A stretch of 64,000 bases of DNA from an uncultured Oscillospiraceae bacterium (GCA_934565655.1 CAKTIE010000007.1:1-64000); one strand, 5' to 3'; numbered from the stretch's first letter, positions 1 through 8,116 are shown. Notes: generated by a model from the sequence alone, not told the origin. Numbers and translations are program-made.

Positions 1-1466
1 TCCACCTTCACCAGATCGCTGGTGCGGTAGCCGGACAGCTCGTAGTCCAGACTGGCGTAGCCCTTGGTGTTGGCCTTGAGGGTATCAAAGAAGTCGTAGA
101 TGATCTCGTTGAGGGGCATCTGGTAATGGAGCTCCACCAGATGGGTGTCCAGATACTGCATATCCTTGAACTCGCCCCGGCGATCCTGACACATGGGCAT
201 GATGTTGCCCACGAAGTCCTGGGGCGTGATGATGGAGACCTTCACATACGGCTCCTCGGCATGCTCGATGCTGCCGGGGTCGGGGTAATTGTGGGGATTG
301 TCCACCTTCACCATGGTGCCGTCAGACTTATAGACGTGGTAAATGACGCTGGGCAGGGTGGTGACCAGATCAAGGTTGAACTCACGCTCCAGGCGCTCCT
401 GGATGATCTCCATGTGGAGCATGCCCAGGAAACCGCAGCGGAAGCCGAAGCCCAGCGCCACGGAGGATTCCGGCTCGAAGGTCAGGGAGGCGTCGTTCAG
501 CTGGAGCTTCTCCAGCGCGTCGCGGAGGTCGGGGTACTTGCTGCCGTCCTCGGTATAGATGCCGCAGTAGACCATGGACTGGGCGGGACGGTAGCCGGGC
601 AGCGGCTCGGCGGCGGGCGCGGCGGCGTCGGTGATGGTGTCGCCCACGCGGGTGTCCTTCACGTTCTTGATGCTGGCGGTGAAATAGCCCACCTCACCGG
701 CCTGCAGGCAGTCGGTAGGCTCATTGCCCAGCGGCTTCAGGTAGCCGCACTCCAGAATGGTGTACTCCGCGCCGCTGGCCATCATGCGGACGGTCTGGCC
801 CTTACGGATGGTGCCCTCCATGATGCGGAACAGCACCACCACGCCCACATAGGGGTCATACTGGCTGTCGAACACCAGGGCACGCAGGGGTGCCTTGGGG
901 TCGCCCTTGGGGGCGGGGACGTTGTTCACCACGTCCTCCAGCACGGCGTCGATGTTGATGCCCAGCTTGGCGGAGATCTCCGGCGCGTCCAGCGCGGGCA
1001 GGCCGATGATGTCCTCCACCTCCTGCTTGGCCTTCAGGGGATCGGCGGCGGGCAGGTCGATCTTGTTGAACACGGGCAGGATCTCCAGATCGTGATCCAT
1101 GGCCAGATAGGTGTTGGCCAGCGTCTGGGCCTCCACGCCCTGGGTGGCGTCCACCACCAGCAGCGCACCCTCGCAGGCGGCCAGAGAGCGGCTGACCTCG
1201 TAGTTGAAGTCCACATGGCCCGGCGTGTCGATGAGGTTCAGGGCATAGACCTCGCCGTCCTGTGCCTTATAGAAGATCTGCACGGCGCGGGACTTGATGG
1301 TGATGCCCCGCTCACGCTCCAGATCCATGTTGTCCAGCAGCTGGTTTTCCATCTCGCGCTCCGGCACGGCGTTGCACTTTTCCAGCAGGCGATCCGCCAG
1401 CGTGGACTTGCCGTGGTCGATGTGGGCGATGATGGAGAAGTTGCGGATATGGGATTGGTCAAACAT
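1..1466 (-). CDS. lepA: Elongation factor 4 (LepA), 3' end outside window
   Basis: Ribosome back-translocating GTPase acting on stalled or mispositioned ribosomes. About 488 codons are present of the roughly 600 usual for the family; the C-terminus runs off the left edge. The G1 loop AHIDHGKST is at residues 14-22, the RGITIK switch at about 53-58 and DTPGH at about 80-84, followed by NKID and the EF-G-like domain II. The ATG at 1464-1466 follows GGAGGTTAC. The HIDHGKST form and the order of domains separate it from EF-Tu and EF-G. It is separated from the next gene by a hairpin-rich stretch, so it is probably transcribed alone. Confidence 0.96.
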   Translation of the reverse strand, partial: MFDQSHIRNFSIIAHIDHGKSTLADRLLEKCNAVPEREMENQLLDNMDLERERGITIKSRAVQIFYKAQDGEVYALNLIDTPGHVDFNYEVSRSLAACEGALLVVDATQGVEAQTLANTYLAMDHDLEILPVFNKIDLPAADPLKAKQEVEDIIGLPALDAPEISAKLGINIDAVLEDVVNNVPAPKGDPKAPLRALVFDSQYDPYVGVVVLFRIMEGTIRKGQTVRMMASGAEYTILECGYLKPLGNEPTDCLQAGEVGYFTASIKNVKDTRVGDTITDAAAPAAEPLPGYRPAQSMVYCGIYTEDGSKYPDLRDALEKLQLNDASLTFEPESSVALGFGFRCGFLGMLHMEIIQERLEREFNLDLVTTLPSVIYHVYKSDGTMVKVDNPHNYPDPGSIEHAEEPYVKVSIITPQDFVGNIMPMCQDRRGEFKDMQYLDTHLVELHYQMPLNEIIYDFFDTLKANTKGYASLDYELSGYRTSDLVKV

Positions 1467-1503
1467 ATAAAGTAACCTCCTTGGGGTCGACACGTTAAGA
1501 AAA

Positions 1504-1553
1504 TATGCCGGTGGCATATATTTTTAGTGTCGATCTCGGCGGCTATGCCGCCG
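1504..1553. repeat. Two small hairpins upstream of lepA
   Basis: TATGCC-ggt-GGCATA (1504-1518), followed on the + strand by an A/T run, and CGGCGGC-tat-GCCGCCG (1537-1553). Both lie between lepA and the XRE gene. They could be terminator parts or decayed palindromic repeats; no gene is visible in 1467-1733. Confidence 0.5.
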
Positions 1554-1602
1554 TAGCATCTATCTTGATTTACACCGCACTGTCAAAGCACAGATTCCCA
1601 CA

Positions 1603-1682
1603 CCAGTGACATCGGTCACTGGCTCGGAATGACAGGAAAAGAAACGCATGCATCTATTGGCGGGAGGGGCAGAGCCCCTCCC
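1603..1682. repeat. Intergenic palindrome pair (REP-like)
   Basis: CCAGTGAC-atcg-GTCACTGG (1603-1622) is a perfect 8-bp stem. GGGAGGGGC-aga-GCCCCTCCC (1662-1682) is a perfect 9-bp stem. They sit side by side in the non-coding gap between lepA and the XRE gene and resemble dispersed palindromes of gut Clostridia. A terminator role for the XRE gene is possible but there is no U-tract. Confidence 0.5.
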
Positions 1683-1733
1683 CTACGCCTTTCTATCAGG
1701 GGCTCTACGTTCACACCGTCCTGCGGATCAAAT

Positions 1734-2387
1734 TCACTGTTTTCCGGCCAGCTCGTCCACGTTGTGGACCACCTGGGCGGTGCTCTGGCCAAGGCCGGGA
1801 GCGGCGGTCAGGGCGTCGGAGGTCAGCTCCGGCAGCTGCTCCGCCGACGACAGCGCCCGCAGGTAGGCGGCGCGGCTGCGCAGCATGGCGGCATCCACCG
1901 TTCCGGCGTCGAAATCCACGGCGGCGGTGGCAAAAAAGTCCTCGTTGCCGCCGGCGCGGCGGTAGAAGTGCCGCAGCAGCGTATAGAGCGCCGCGCTGAG
2001 ATAGTCGCCCGCGGCGGTGATGGCCGTCCGGTCGCCGCATTTGCCCAGCAGGTCGAACAGCACGCCGGTGGTGTTGACCACCAGCTTCTTTTGCAGCGTG
2101 GCCAGAATACTGCCCTTCAGCGTACCCTTTTCGTCGCTGGCATCGTACAGCTCCGCCGCCTCGATGATGCTGCCGTCGCGGCTGGCGGTGCGGCCCAGCA
2201 GATAGTCCGCCGAGACGTGGTAAAAGTCGCACACCTTCGTCACGAAGGCAAGGCCCGGCTCGCGAATGCCGTTTTCATAATGGCTCAGCAGCGCCTGAGA
2301 AATGCCCAGCGCGGCGGCGGCCTTCCGCTGGGAGATGCCCGCCTCCTGCCGCAGCAGGGACAGCGTGCGGGAAAAATCAGTTGCCAT
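1734..2387 (-). CDS. XRE/Cro-CI family transcriptional regulator
   Basis: A 217-residue DNA-binding protein. Residues about 8-62 form an XRE helix-turn-helix (QRKAAAALGISQALLSHYE, then a YLLGR end typical of the domain). The remaining 150 residues are helical and not a recognised sensor or peptidase domain. It has its own promoter with a perfect palindrome at the expected transcript start, so negative autoregulation is likely. It is not in an obvious operon. The target genes cannot be read from the sequence. The domain call is safe; the physiological role is unknown. Confidence 0.88.
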   Translation of the reverse strand: MATDFSRTLSLLRQEAGISQRKAAAALGISQALLSHYENGIREPGLAFVTKVCDFYHVSADYLLGRTASRDGSIIEAAELYDASDEKGTLKGSILATLQKKLVVNTTGVLFDLLGKCGDRTAITAAGDYLSAALYTLLRHFYRRAGGNEDFFATAAVDFDAGTVDAAMLRSRAAYLRALSSAEQLPELTSDALTAAPGLGQSTAQVVHNVDELAGKQ

Positions 2388-2410
2388 GTTACTCTCTCAC
2401 CCTGTTTCTC

Positions 2411-2461
2411 TGTATTTGAATACAACGGGTAAATTATACACGGTGTTATACGGTTTGTAAA
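2411..2461 (-). promoter_or_regulatory. XRE gene promoter with palindromic operator
   Basis: On the minus strand TTTACA (2456-2461) is followed after 17 nt by TATAAT (2433-2438). The 14-bp perfect dyad TGTATT-tg-AATACA (2411-2424) covers about +2 to +15 of the transcript. It is a good candidate for the site bound by the XRE protein itself. Confidence 0.75.
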
Positions 2462-2473
2462 GGAGATTTTGGA

Positions 2474-2503
2474 GAAAAACTCCCGCGCTGCCGCGCGGGA
2501 GTT
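2474..2503 (-). terminator. Rho-independent terminator after the MFS gene
   Basis: AACTCCCGCGC-tgcc-GCGCGGGAGTT is a perfect stem-loop (2479-2503). On the minus strand it is followed by TTTTTC. It lies downstream of the MFS carrier and beyond the palindromic element copy A. Confidence 0.8.
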
Positions 2504-2517
2504 GGGGGCGGTTCAAT

Positions 2518-2634
2518 GGCTCCCCTGTGTAAGGGGAGCTGTCGCGGCGTAAGCCGTGACTGAGGGGTTGACCGTTGACGACAATCCCTCCGTCAGCGCT
2601 TCGCGTTGCCACCTCCCTTTACACAAGGGAGGCT
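2518..2634. repeat. Palindromic MITE-like element, copy A
   Basis: About 117 nt whose two halves are imperfect reverse complements: a left arm beginning GGCTCCCCTGTGTAAGGGGAG and a right arm whose complement begins AGCCTCCCTTGTGTAAAGGG. Each arm also folds on itself. A second copy lies at 29862-29976. It sits directly behind the MFS stop codon and ahead of that gene's terminator. No coding capacity is evident. Confidence 0.8.
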
Positions 2635-2645
2635 CTTGTGCGGTG

Positions 2646-3878
2646 TCAGGATGCGCTCTTGTCACGCCGATCGCATACCGAAATGCCCAGCGAGCACAGG
2701 ATGCCCGCCGCGGCAAGGCCGATGATCAGGAAGAAGGTGGCGTTATAGGAGCCGCTGGCGTCAAACAGCGCGCCGGAGATGGTGCTGCCGAAGCTGGCGA
2801 AGATCAGGTTGCTGTTGATCAGGGGGAAGTTCACCGGATAGTGGGCAGGGCCGAAGTAGGCGCGGCAGAAGGCGGAGTTGGTGGGGGTGACGCCGGAGTA
2901 GGCCAGGCCGCCCAGCACGAAGCCGATGATGATCACCACGATGCTGCGGGTGCTCAGGGCCAGGATCAGCACCACGGAGGTGATGATGAACAGCACGTTC
3001 ACCAGCTGCATGGAGACCTTGCGGCCATACTTATCATACATGCCGCCGAACAGCACGCGGCCCAGTGCGTTGCAGATGGAGATCAGGCCCACGATGGTGG
3101 CCACGGAGGAGGCGGTCTGGCCGGCGCTGGCCTCCCACACCACGCCGCTGGCCTGGGAGATCAGGGCAAGGCCCGCCGCGCTGACGGCGATGGCCCAGAC
3201 GTAATACAGCCAGAAGGTGGGCTTTTTCACCATTTCCAGCGGCTTATGGTCATGGCCGGCGGCCTTGACGGCGGTCTTGCCGCCCTTGGCGGCCGGGGCC
3301 ACGAAGTCCGCGCCGGGTGCCACAAAGAAGAAGGAGCAGATGGCCAGCACCACGAAAATGATGACGCCCAGCACCACGAAGCTGACGCGCCAGCCGCCGA
3401 TCCAGTCGGGCGTCCACGCCTGATAGAGCTTGCCGATGATGAAGCTGCCGCCGCCGAAGCCCATCAGCAACACGCCGGAGATCAGGCCGGGACGGTCAGG
3501 GAACCAGCGAACCATGGTGCTCATGACGGCGTTGTAGCAAAGGCCGGAGCTGAGGCCGCACAGCACGCCGAAGCCGATGTACAGCATGGCCACGGACTGG
3601 GTGCGGCTGGCCAGGAAGAAGCCCAGCAGGAACAGCACCGCGCCGATGCGCACGGACATCTTGGCGCTGAGCTTACCGCTCAGCAGGCCGCACAGCAGCG
3701 AGCCGATGCAGAACAGGATCATGACGATGGTAAAGGTCATGCTGAGCTGCGCCTTTGTCCAGCTGGTGAACTCGGCGGCGATGGGGGTGCTCAGCACGCT
3801 CCAGGCGTACACGAGACCGGCGAACAGCAGCACGATCACGCCCACGATGGCGTAGACCCAGCGGTTCAGTTGTTTCAT
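2646..3878 (-). CDS. MFS transporter, OFA (oxalate/formate antiporter-like) family
   Basis: A 410-residue carrier with about 12 membrane helices. The ATG at 3876-3878 (MKQLNRWVYA) follows GGAGGGCTTCCCT; a longer frame upstream lacks a ribosome site. The N-terminal helix with YAWSVLSTPIA and the later GLGSG-like loop GLSSGLCYNAVMSTMVRWFPDRPG are typical of the OFA branch, which moves small carboxylates. The central loop around residues 195-215 carries a Lys/Gly/Ala-rich spacer. It lies downstream of the 2-oxoacid oxidoreductase genes but has its own promoter and terminator. A keto-acid or organic-acid substrate is inferred, not shown. Confidence 0.88.
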   Translation of the reverse strand: MKQLNRWVYAIVGVIVLLFAGLVYAWSVLSTPIAAEFTSWTKAQLSMTFTIVMILFCIGSLLCGLLSGKLSAKMSVRIGAVLFLLGFFLASRTQSVAMLYIGFGVLCGLSSGLCYNAVMSTMVRWFPDRPGLISGVLLMGFGGGSFIIGKLYQAWTPDWIGGWRVSFVVLGVIIFVVLAICSFFFVAPGADFVAPAAKGGKTAVKAAGHDHKPLEMVKKPTFWLYYVWAIAVSAAGLALISQASGVVWEASAGQTASSVATIVGLISICNALGRVLFGGMYDKYGRKVSMQLVNVLFIITSVVLILALSTRSIVVIIIGFVLGGLAYSGVTPTNSAFCRAYFGPAHYPVNFPLINSNLIFASFGSTISGALFDASGSYNATFFLIIGLAAAGILCSLGISVCDRRDKSAS

Positions 3879-3933
3879 AGGGAAGCCCTCCAAAAATGCA
3901 TATTTGTTGTATGGATTTTCACTCTCTCCATCC

Positions 3934-3962
3934 AGTTTACCAAATGATTCAATGAAACACAA
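3934..3962 (-). promoter_or_regulatory. Predicted promoter of the MFS gene
   Basis: TTGTGT (3957-3962), 17-nt spacer, TAAACT (3934-3939) on the minus strand. The -35 overlaps the tail of the terminator of the upstream operon. A moderate match only. Confidence 0.45.
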
Positions 3963-3963
3963 G

Positions 3964-3991
3964 AGCCCCACGGAGAAACATCCGCAGGGCT
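3964..3991 (-). terminator. Terminator of the 2-oxoacid oxidoreductase operon
   Basis: Stem AGCCC..CGGA / TCCG..GGGCT around a GAAACA loop, followed on the minus strand by a T-rich CTCTTGTGTTTC. It separates the gamma-subunit gene from the MFS gene. Confidence 0.65.
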
Positions 3992-4020
3992 CCGTTTCGT
4001 ATTAGGAAAATTTTTGCCGT

Positions 4021-4566
4021 TTACCGGGCTTCTTTGCCGATTTTCAGGCCAGCCTCAAAGGCCTGCCTGTTCAGGGGCAGCAGCTTGGGCTTTTTGCCCA
4101 GCTTGTGCTCGATGGTCTGCCACACCACGTCCTCGGGAACAACTTGCGTATAGCCAACGTAAGCGCCCAGCATGATGATGTTCAGCACCTTGGCGTTTCC
4201 CATCTCCAAAGCCATCTCGGTGACGGGGACTTTGACCACCTTCACATCCTCTCGGGTGATGGCGCTGGTGACGATAGAGCTGTTGATGAACAGGGTTCCG
4301 CCGGGAACAAGCTTATAGAGGAATTTGTTGAGGCTGGGATCGTTCATGACGATGAGATCGTCCATGCTGTCGCCCAGGGGCGCGCCGATGTCATCGTCAG
4401 AAATGACCACATAGCAGTTGGCCGTGCCGCCCCGCTGCTCCGCGCCGTAGGAGGGGAAAAAGGTGACGTTCTTGTCCGTCGAGTCGCAGGTGGCTTCCGC
4501 CAGGAACTTGCCCAGCGTCATGACGCCCTGTCCGCCGAAGCCGGCCACCATCAGATTCCGTTCCAT
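4021..4566 (-). CDS. 2-oxoacid:ferredoxin oxidoreductase, gamma subunit
   Basis: Gamma subunit (181 residues) of a four-subunit ferredoxin-dependent 2-oxoacid oxidoreductase that decarboxylates a keto acid to acyl-CoA and reduces ferredoxin. GFGGQGV at about residues 9-15 is the family signature, followed by SYGAEQRGG. The ATG at 4564-4566 sits 8 nt behind GGAGGAG; a GTG two codons earlier overlaps the beta stop and is less likely. It is the last gene of the set. Subunit arrangement delta-alpha-beta-gamma fits the 2-ketoisovalerate (Vor) and 2-oxoglutarate (Kor) enzymes; sequence alone does not fix the substrate. Confidence 0.93.
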   Translation of the reverse strand: MERNLMVAGFGGQGVMTLGKFLAEATCDSTDKNVTFFPSYGAEQRGGTANCYVVISDDDIGAPLGDSMDDLIVMNDPSLNKFLYKLVPGGTLFINSSIVTSAITREDVKVVKVPVTEMALEMGNAKVLNIIMLGAYVGYTQVVPEDVVWQTIEHKLGKKPKLLPLNRQAFEAGLKIGKEAR

Positions 4567-4568
4567 AT

Positions 4569-5321
4569 TCACGCCTCCTCCTTGCTCTTATCCCGGATCA
4601 CGCCCAGAGGGAATTCCTTCAGCATGTTCTGCTCCAGAAAAGCCAACGACTCCAGCGGGTCAAGGCCCCAGTTGGTGGGACAGCTGGTGACGATCTCCAC
4701 CATGGAGAAGCCCTTGCCGTCCAGCTGGTTCTGGAAGGCCTTCTTGATAGCCGCCTTGGTCTTTGCCACGTTGGCAGGGGTGTTGCAGCTGGTGCGCTCC
4801 AGATAGTAGGGGGCCGTCAGCTGATTGAGAATTTCGCACATGTGCATAGGGTAGCCGTGCTCCTTGGGGTCACGGCCCTTGGGCGCGGTGGTGGCCTTCA
4901 TGCCCACCAGCGTCGTCGGAGCCATCTGGCCGCCGGTCATGCCGTAGATGCCGTTGTTGACGAAGATGACGGAGAAATTCTCGCCCCGGTTGGCGGCGGA
5001 CATGGTCTCGGCCAGACCGATGGATGCCAGATCGCCGTCGCCCTGATAGGTGAACACCAGCGACTCGGGATTGCTGCGCTTGGCGCCGGTGGCTACCGCG
5101 CAGGCGCGGCCGTGAGCCGCCAGCAGGTAGTCGTAGGTGATGTAATCCATATGCAGGCCGCAGCAGCCCACGCCCACGGCGCAGGCGGCCTTGTCCAGCA
5201 GGTTCATCTCCTCCAGCACCTCACCGATCAGCTTGATGATGGTGGAGTGCATGCAGCCGGGGCAGAAGCCGGACACCATGTCGGCCTTGATGCCTTTCGT
5301 TCTCGCGTAGACTTTTTCCAT
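4569..5321 (-). CDS. 2-oxoacid:ferredoxin oxidoreductase, beta (TPP-binding) subunit
   Basis: Thiamine-diphosphate-binding subunit, 250 residues. FCPGC at about residue 19-23 and the VGCCG run at about 51-55 are the conserved cysteine regions near the cluster. GDGD (about 94-97) followed by VNNGIYGMTGGQ (about 121-132) is the TPP/Mg2+ motif. It starts 16 nt after the alpha gene, behind GGAGGCGCC, and is followed with only a few bases' gap by the gamma gene. Length is usual for the KorB/VorA type, which lacks the extra domain of one-chain pyruvate enzymes. Confidence 0.94.
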   Translation of the reverse strand: MEKVYARTKGIKADMVSGFCPGCMHSTIIKLIGEVLEEMNLLDKAACAVGVGCCGLHMDYITYDYLLAAHGRACAVATGAKRSNPESLVFTYQGDGDLASIGLAETMSAANRGENFSVIFVNNGIYGMTGGQMAPTTLVGMKATTAPKGRDPKEHGYPMHMCEILNQLTAPYYLERTSCNTPANVAKTKAAIKKAFQNQLDGKGFSMVEIVTSCPTNWGLDPLESLAFLEQNMLKEFPLGVIRDKSKEEA

Positions 5322-5337
5322 ATTCCGGCGCCTCCTT

Positions 5338-6417
5338 TCAGCGTTCCAGCAGCGCCTTGGCTGCCTGAATGACCTCGTCGCGGCCCATGATCTCGCCGCC
5401 TGCGTGGAGACAGGTGTGGATGGGGCAGCGATCCATGACCGCCAGCTTCACATCGTTGACCATCTGGGCGGGAATGGACATCTCCACATCCAGAATGGCC
5501 TTCACCCGGCCAAAGTCCAGACCGGCGTAGGTATCGTAGGGGAAGGGACTGAGGGTCTTGGGGCGGATAAAGCCCACCTTATAGCCCTCGGCACGCAGCA
5601 GCTTCACCGCGCTGCGGGCGATACGGCCGCAGATGCCGTAGCCGGTCAGAACGATCTCCGCGTCCTCCAGGAACAGGGTCTCCACCTGCACATCCTTTTT
5701 CCAGCTTTCGTACAGGGCCTCCATCTCCCGGCAGGCCTGCTCCTGATCCTTGGTGGACCAGCGGCCCGCCGCCACGATGCCGCGGGGCTCCCTGGTGGAG
5801 TCGTGGCCCACGGCGGAGGTGGCACGCAGGGCGTCCTTCAGGGCCTTGACCTCCTCGGCGGAGCGCATCTCCGGCAGCTCCACCGGCTCCATGATGGTGC
5901 CCATGACGCCGTCGGTAAGGATGAGGACGGGGTTATGATCCCGCTGGGCATAGTCGAAGGCGGCGTAGGTCATGTCCACCGCCTCCTGCACCGTGGCGGG
6001 AGAGAACACCATCATGCGGAAGCCGCCGTTGCCGCTGGCCTTGGTGGCCTGGGTATAGTCCTGCTGGGCGGGCTGGATGGTGCCGATGGCGGGGCCACCC
6101 CGCTGCACGTTGACGTACACCATGGGCAGCCGCGCGCTGGCGCAGAAGCTGATGCCCTCGCTCATGAGGCTGATGCCGCAGGAGCTGGAGCTGGTCATGG
6201 CCCGTGTGCCCGTACCGGCGGAGCCGTAGACCATGTTGATGGAGGCCACCTCGCTCTCGCCCTGCACGAACGTGCCGCCTACCTCCGGCATGCGGCGGGC
6301 CAGATATTCGGGGATCTCGTTCTGGGGGGTGATGGGATAGCCGGCGAAGAACCGGCAGCCGCTGCGCACCGCAGCCTCGGCAATGGCCTCGGTGCCCTTC
6401 ATGAATACTCTTGCCAT
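5338..6417 (-). CDS. 2-oxoacid:ferredoxin oxidoreductase, alpha subunit (VorB/KorA type)
   Basis: Alpha subunit, 359 residues, carrying the pyrimidine-binding domain. FAGYPITPQNEIPEYLA (about 24-40) and QGESEVASINMVYGSAGTGTR (split over about 52-72; the Glu in GESE contacts TPP) are hallmark motifs. A C-terminal transketolase-like domain follows. This length and the VQRGGPAIGT segment are closest to proteins annotated 3-methyl-2-oxobutanoate dehydrogenase subunit VorB, so branched-chain keto acids are a reasonable substrate guess, in line with the liv importer elsewhere in the window. It starts behind GGAGGG, 12 nt after the ferredoxin gene. Confidence 0.93.
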   Translation of the reverse strand: MARVFMKGTEAIAEAAVRSGCRFFAGYPITPQNEIPEYLARRMPEVGGTFVQGESEVASINMVYGSAGTGTRAMTSSSSCGISLMSEGISFCASARLPMVYVNVQRGGPAIGTIQPAQQDYTQATKASGNGGFRMMVFSPATVQEAVDMTYAAFDYAQRDHNPVLILTDGVMGTIMEPVELPEMRSAEEVKALKDALRATSAVGHDSTREPRGIVAAGRWSTKDQEQACREMEALYESWKKDVQVETLFLEDAEIVLTGYGICGRIARSAVKLLRAEGYKVGFIRPKTLSPFPYDTYAGLDFGRVKAILDVEMSIPAQMVNDVKLAVMDRCPIHTCLHAGGEIMGRDEVIQAAKALLER

Positions 6418-6429
6418 GTTCTTCCCTCC

Positions 6430-6633
6430 TTACTTATACACTTCGATGGCGGCGTCGGGACACATGCGGCCGCAGATGGCGCAGCCGATGCAGTTCTCCG
6501 GATGGGCCGCCGTGACGTAGGGGTAGCCCTTGGAGTTCACGTCGTGTCCCACGGCCAGCACGCCCTTGGGACAGAACTTCACGCAGTAGCCGCAGCTTTT
6601 GCAGCTCTCCGCGCGGATGGTGACTTGCGGCAT
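6430..6633 (-). CDS. 2-oxoacid oxidoreductase ferredoxin (delta) subunit
   Basis: A 67-residue protein with two [4Fe-4S] motifs: C11-x2-C14-x2-C17-x3-C21 and C48-x2-C51-x2-C54-x3-C58. It would carry electrons from the TPP site to free ferredoxin. It is immediately upstream of the alpha gene, with AGGAGG before its ATG. Small size and position match the separate delta subunits of four-subunit Vor/Kor enzymes. Confidence 0.93.
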   Translation of the reverse strand: MPQVTIRAESCKSCGYCVKFCPKGVLAVGHDVNSKGYPYVTAAHPENCIGCAICGRMCPDAAIEVYK

Positions 6634-6664
6634 AGTGTTTCCTCCTTCAATTTACTGATGTCAC

Positions 6665-7339
6665 TCACTCAAGTCCCGCTTCCGGGACGGATATATGGGA
6701 TGTGATGGGGATCAGGGGCAGGGGCGTCTCCCCTTTCGCCTGTTCATACAGCGTGGCGGGCACGGCGGCGGCCTCTACGGAGACGTAGGGGCTTAGCAGC
6801 TCCAGCCCCTGCCGGATGCCGTCCAGATACTCCGCCAGCGTGGTGTCGCCGCCCAGATTGGGGTTCAACAGAAAGCGGGGCATTTTCAAGCGGGAGGCCC
6901 GCAGAATGGCGGACAGTGTGCCGTCGATATGCTCCGTTGTGGCCGACCACGGGCGGTAGGGATTCACCACGAACCACACGTCGGCGGTTTTCAGCAGGTG
7001 GGCATAGCCGCCGATGAGCTTCGCGCCGGTGTCGTTGCCGCCTACGTCCAGAATGACGGTCTTTTCCCCGTCCAGCAGCAGGGGGATCAGGCCGCCCACC
7101 TGTATGGGCGCGTCGGCGCACTGCTGTTGAAAGTGAACGGTGACGCCTGCCCTCTCCAGCAGGCTCTCCGCGTCACGGGAGCGCATCAGGGGCTTGGTCT
7201 GGTCAAGGTCGAAGAAGTGCACCTCTCTCCCCTGCCCTGCCAGCTCCAGCGCCAGATGGACGGCAAGCTCGGATTTTCCGCATCCGGCTTCCCCCAGAAA
7301 GACGATATTCCGCTGCCGCAGCAGCCCTTCCCATGCCAT
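6665..7339 (-). CDS. P-loop ATPase at the head of the oxidoreductase operon
   Basis: A 224-residue soluble NTPase. Walker A GEAGCGKS is at about residues 16-23; FFDLDQTKP is a MinD/CooC-like switch segment and VILDVGGND a Walker B strand. This is the SIMIBI (MinD/CbiA-like) fold by appearance. The ATG at 7337-7339 lies behind GAGGTG; a GTG at 7348 would overlap that site. It is the first gene of the operon and ends about 30 nt before the ferredoxin gene, so a role in maturation, cluster insertion or regulation of the enzyme is plausible. The function is not known to me. Confidence 0.8.
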   Translation of the reverse strand: MAWEGLLRQRNIVFLGEAGCGKSELAVHLALELAGQGREVHFFDLDQTKPLMRSRDAESLLERAGVTVHFQQQCADAPIQVGGLIPLLLDGEKTVILDVGGNDTGAKLIGGYAHLLKTADVWFVVNPYRPWSATTEHIDGTLSAILRASRLKMPRFLLNPNLGGDTTLAEYLDGIRQGLELLSPYVSVEAAAVPATLYEQAKGETPLPLIPITSHISVPEAGLE

Positions 7340-7397
7340 GGTATTCACCTCGGTATGTAAAAATTATCTATGCATATAAAAATTTTCTACAATTTGG

Positions 7398-7450
7398 AGT
7401 GTAACACGTCTTGCAATCCTTGTCAACCGCGTGTAGAATTTAGATAAAAT
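7398..7450. promoter_or_regulatory. Overlapping divergent promoters, oxidoreductase operon / YheO regulator
   Basis: Minus strand: TTGACA (7421-7426), 17-nt spacer, TACACT (7398-7403). Plus strand: TTGCAA (7411-7416), 17-nt spacer, TAGAAT (7434-7439). The two promoters interlock, so RNA polymerase could occupy only one at a time. ACACG (7404-7408) and CGTGT (7430-7434) form an inverted repeat around the shared centre, a candidate operator. Confidence 0.7.
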
Positions 7451-7475
7451 CTTATCTGGAAAGGCGGGCAGCGCC

Positions 7476-8096
7476 ATGGAACGGGAGAAACTTTTGATCA
7501 AATTCTGCGATTTCCTCACCCATGTGATGGGGCCGGAGACGGAGGTGGTGCTCCACGACCGAGAGGGCTTCATCATCTGGATCGCGCAGGGACACATCAC
7601 CGGACGGGAGGTGGGCCAGCAGGATCTGCTGCCCGCCATGGAGATGGTGGCCCGGCAGCGGGCGGCGGAGGGCTTCGACTACACCACGGGGTACAAGAGC
7701 TTCAGCCGGAAGGGTACGCCGCTGCGCTCCTCGTCGCTGTTCTTCCGGGACGAGGACGGACGGCTGGACTATGTGCTGTGCGTGAATCAGGACATCAGCG
7801 CCTATGTGAATCTGCAGCAGATGCTGGACGCCTTTATCGGCGACCGGCCCACGGTGGCCCGGGTGCAGCCGGAGCAGGACACACTGGACGATGTGGTGAT
7901 GAAGATGATCCTGGGTGAGATCGCACGGCTGAAGCCCGCCGACATCGACAGCAAGGAGGCCAAGCTGCGGCTCATCAAGCGGCTGAACGACAAGGGCATC
8001 TTCGGCGCACGGGGCGCGGTGGGCACCGTGTGCGAGCTGCTGCACATCGCCCAGCCCACACTGTACAAGTATTTGCAGGAAATAAAAGAGGAATGA
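7476..8096 (+). CDS. YheO-type (PAS-like plus HTH) transcriptional regulator
   Basis: A 206-residue regulator. Residues about 1-120 form a YheO-like PAS/sensor domain (MGPETEVVLHD at about 18-28, the usual start of that family). Residues about 145-204 form a C-terminal helix-turn-helix of the DauR type, ending RGAVGTVCELLHIAQPTLYKYLQ. It is divergent from the oxidoreductase operon with interlocked promoters, so it most likely regulates that operon in response to a small metabolite. The ATG follows a weak GGCGGGCAGC site. A hairpin overlaps its stop codon. Confidence 0.85.
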   Translation: MEREKLLIKFCDFLTHVMGPETEVVLHDREGFIIWIAQGHITGREVGQQDLLPAMEMVARQRAAEGFDYTTGYKSFSRKGTPLRSSSLFFRDEDGRLDYVLCVNQDISAYVNLQQMLDAFIGDRPTVARVQPEQDTLDDVVMKMILGEIARLKPADIDSKEAKLRLIKRLNDKGIFGARGAVGTVCELLHIAQPTLYKYLQEIKEE

Positions 8097-8113
8097 GACG
8101 ATCCGTCTCATTC
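8091..8113 (+). terminator. Hairpin overlapping the YheO-regulator stop codon
   Basis: GAATGAGACG-atc-CGTCTCATTC is a perfect 10-bp inverted repeat containing the TGA stop. There is no T-run after it, so it may act as an end-protecting stem rather than a strong terminator. Confidence 0.5.
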
Positions 8114-8116
8114 CTC

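Noticed and set aside
126..1475. 449-codon open frame on the + strand across lepA
   Set aside because: It is antisense to a clear lepA frame. High GC leaves the opposite strand open. The translation is His/Gly/Leu/Val-rich low complexity without a family motif.
2556..3947. 463-codon open frame on the + strand across the MFS gene
   Set aside because: Antisense to the MFS carrier, begins in the palindromic element and is Ala/His/Gln/Gly low complexity.
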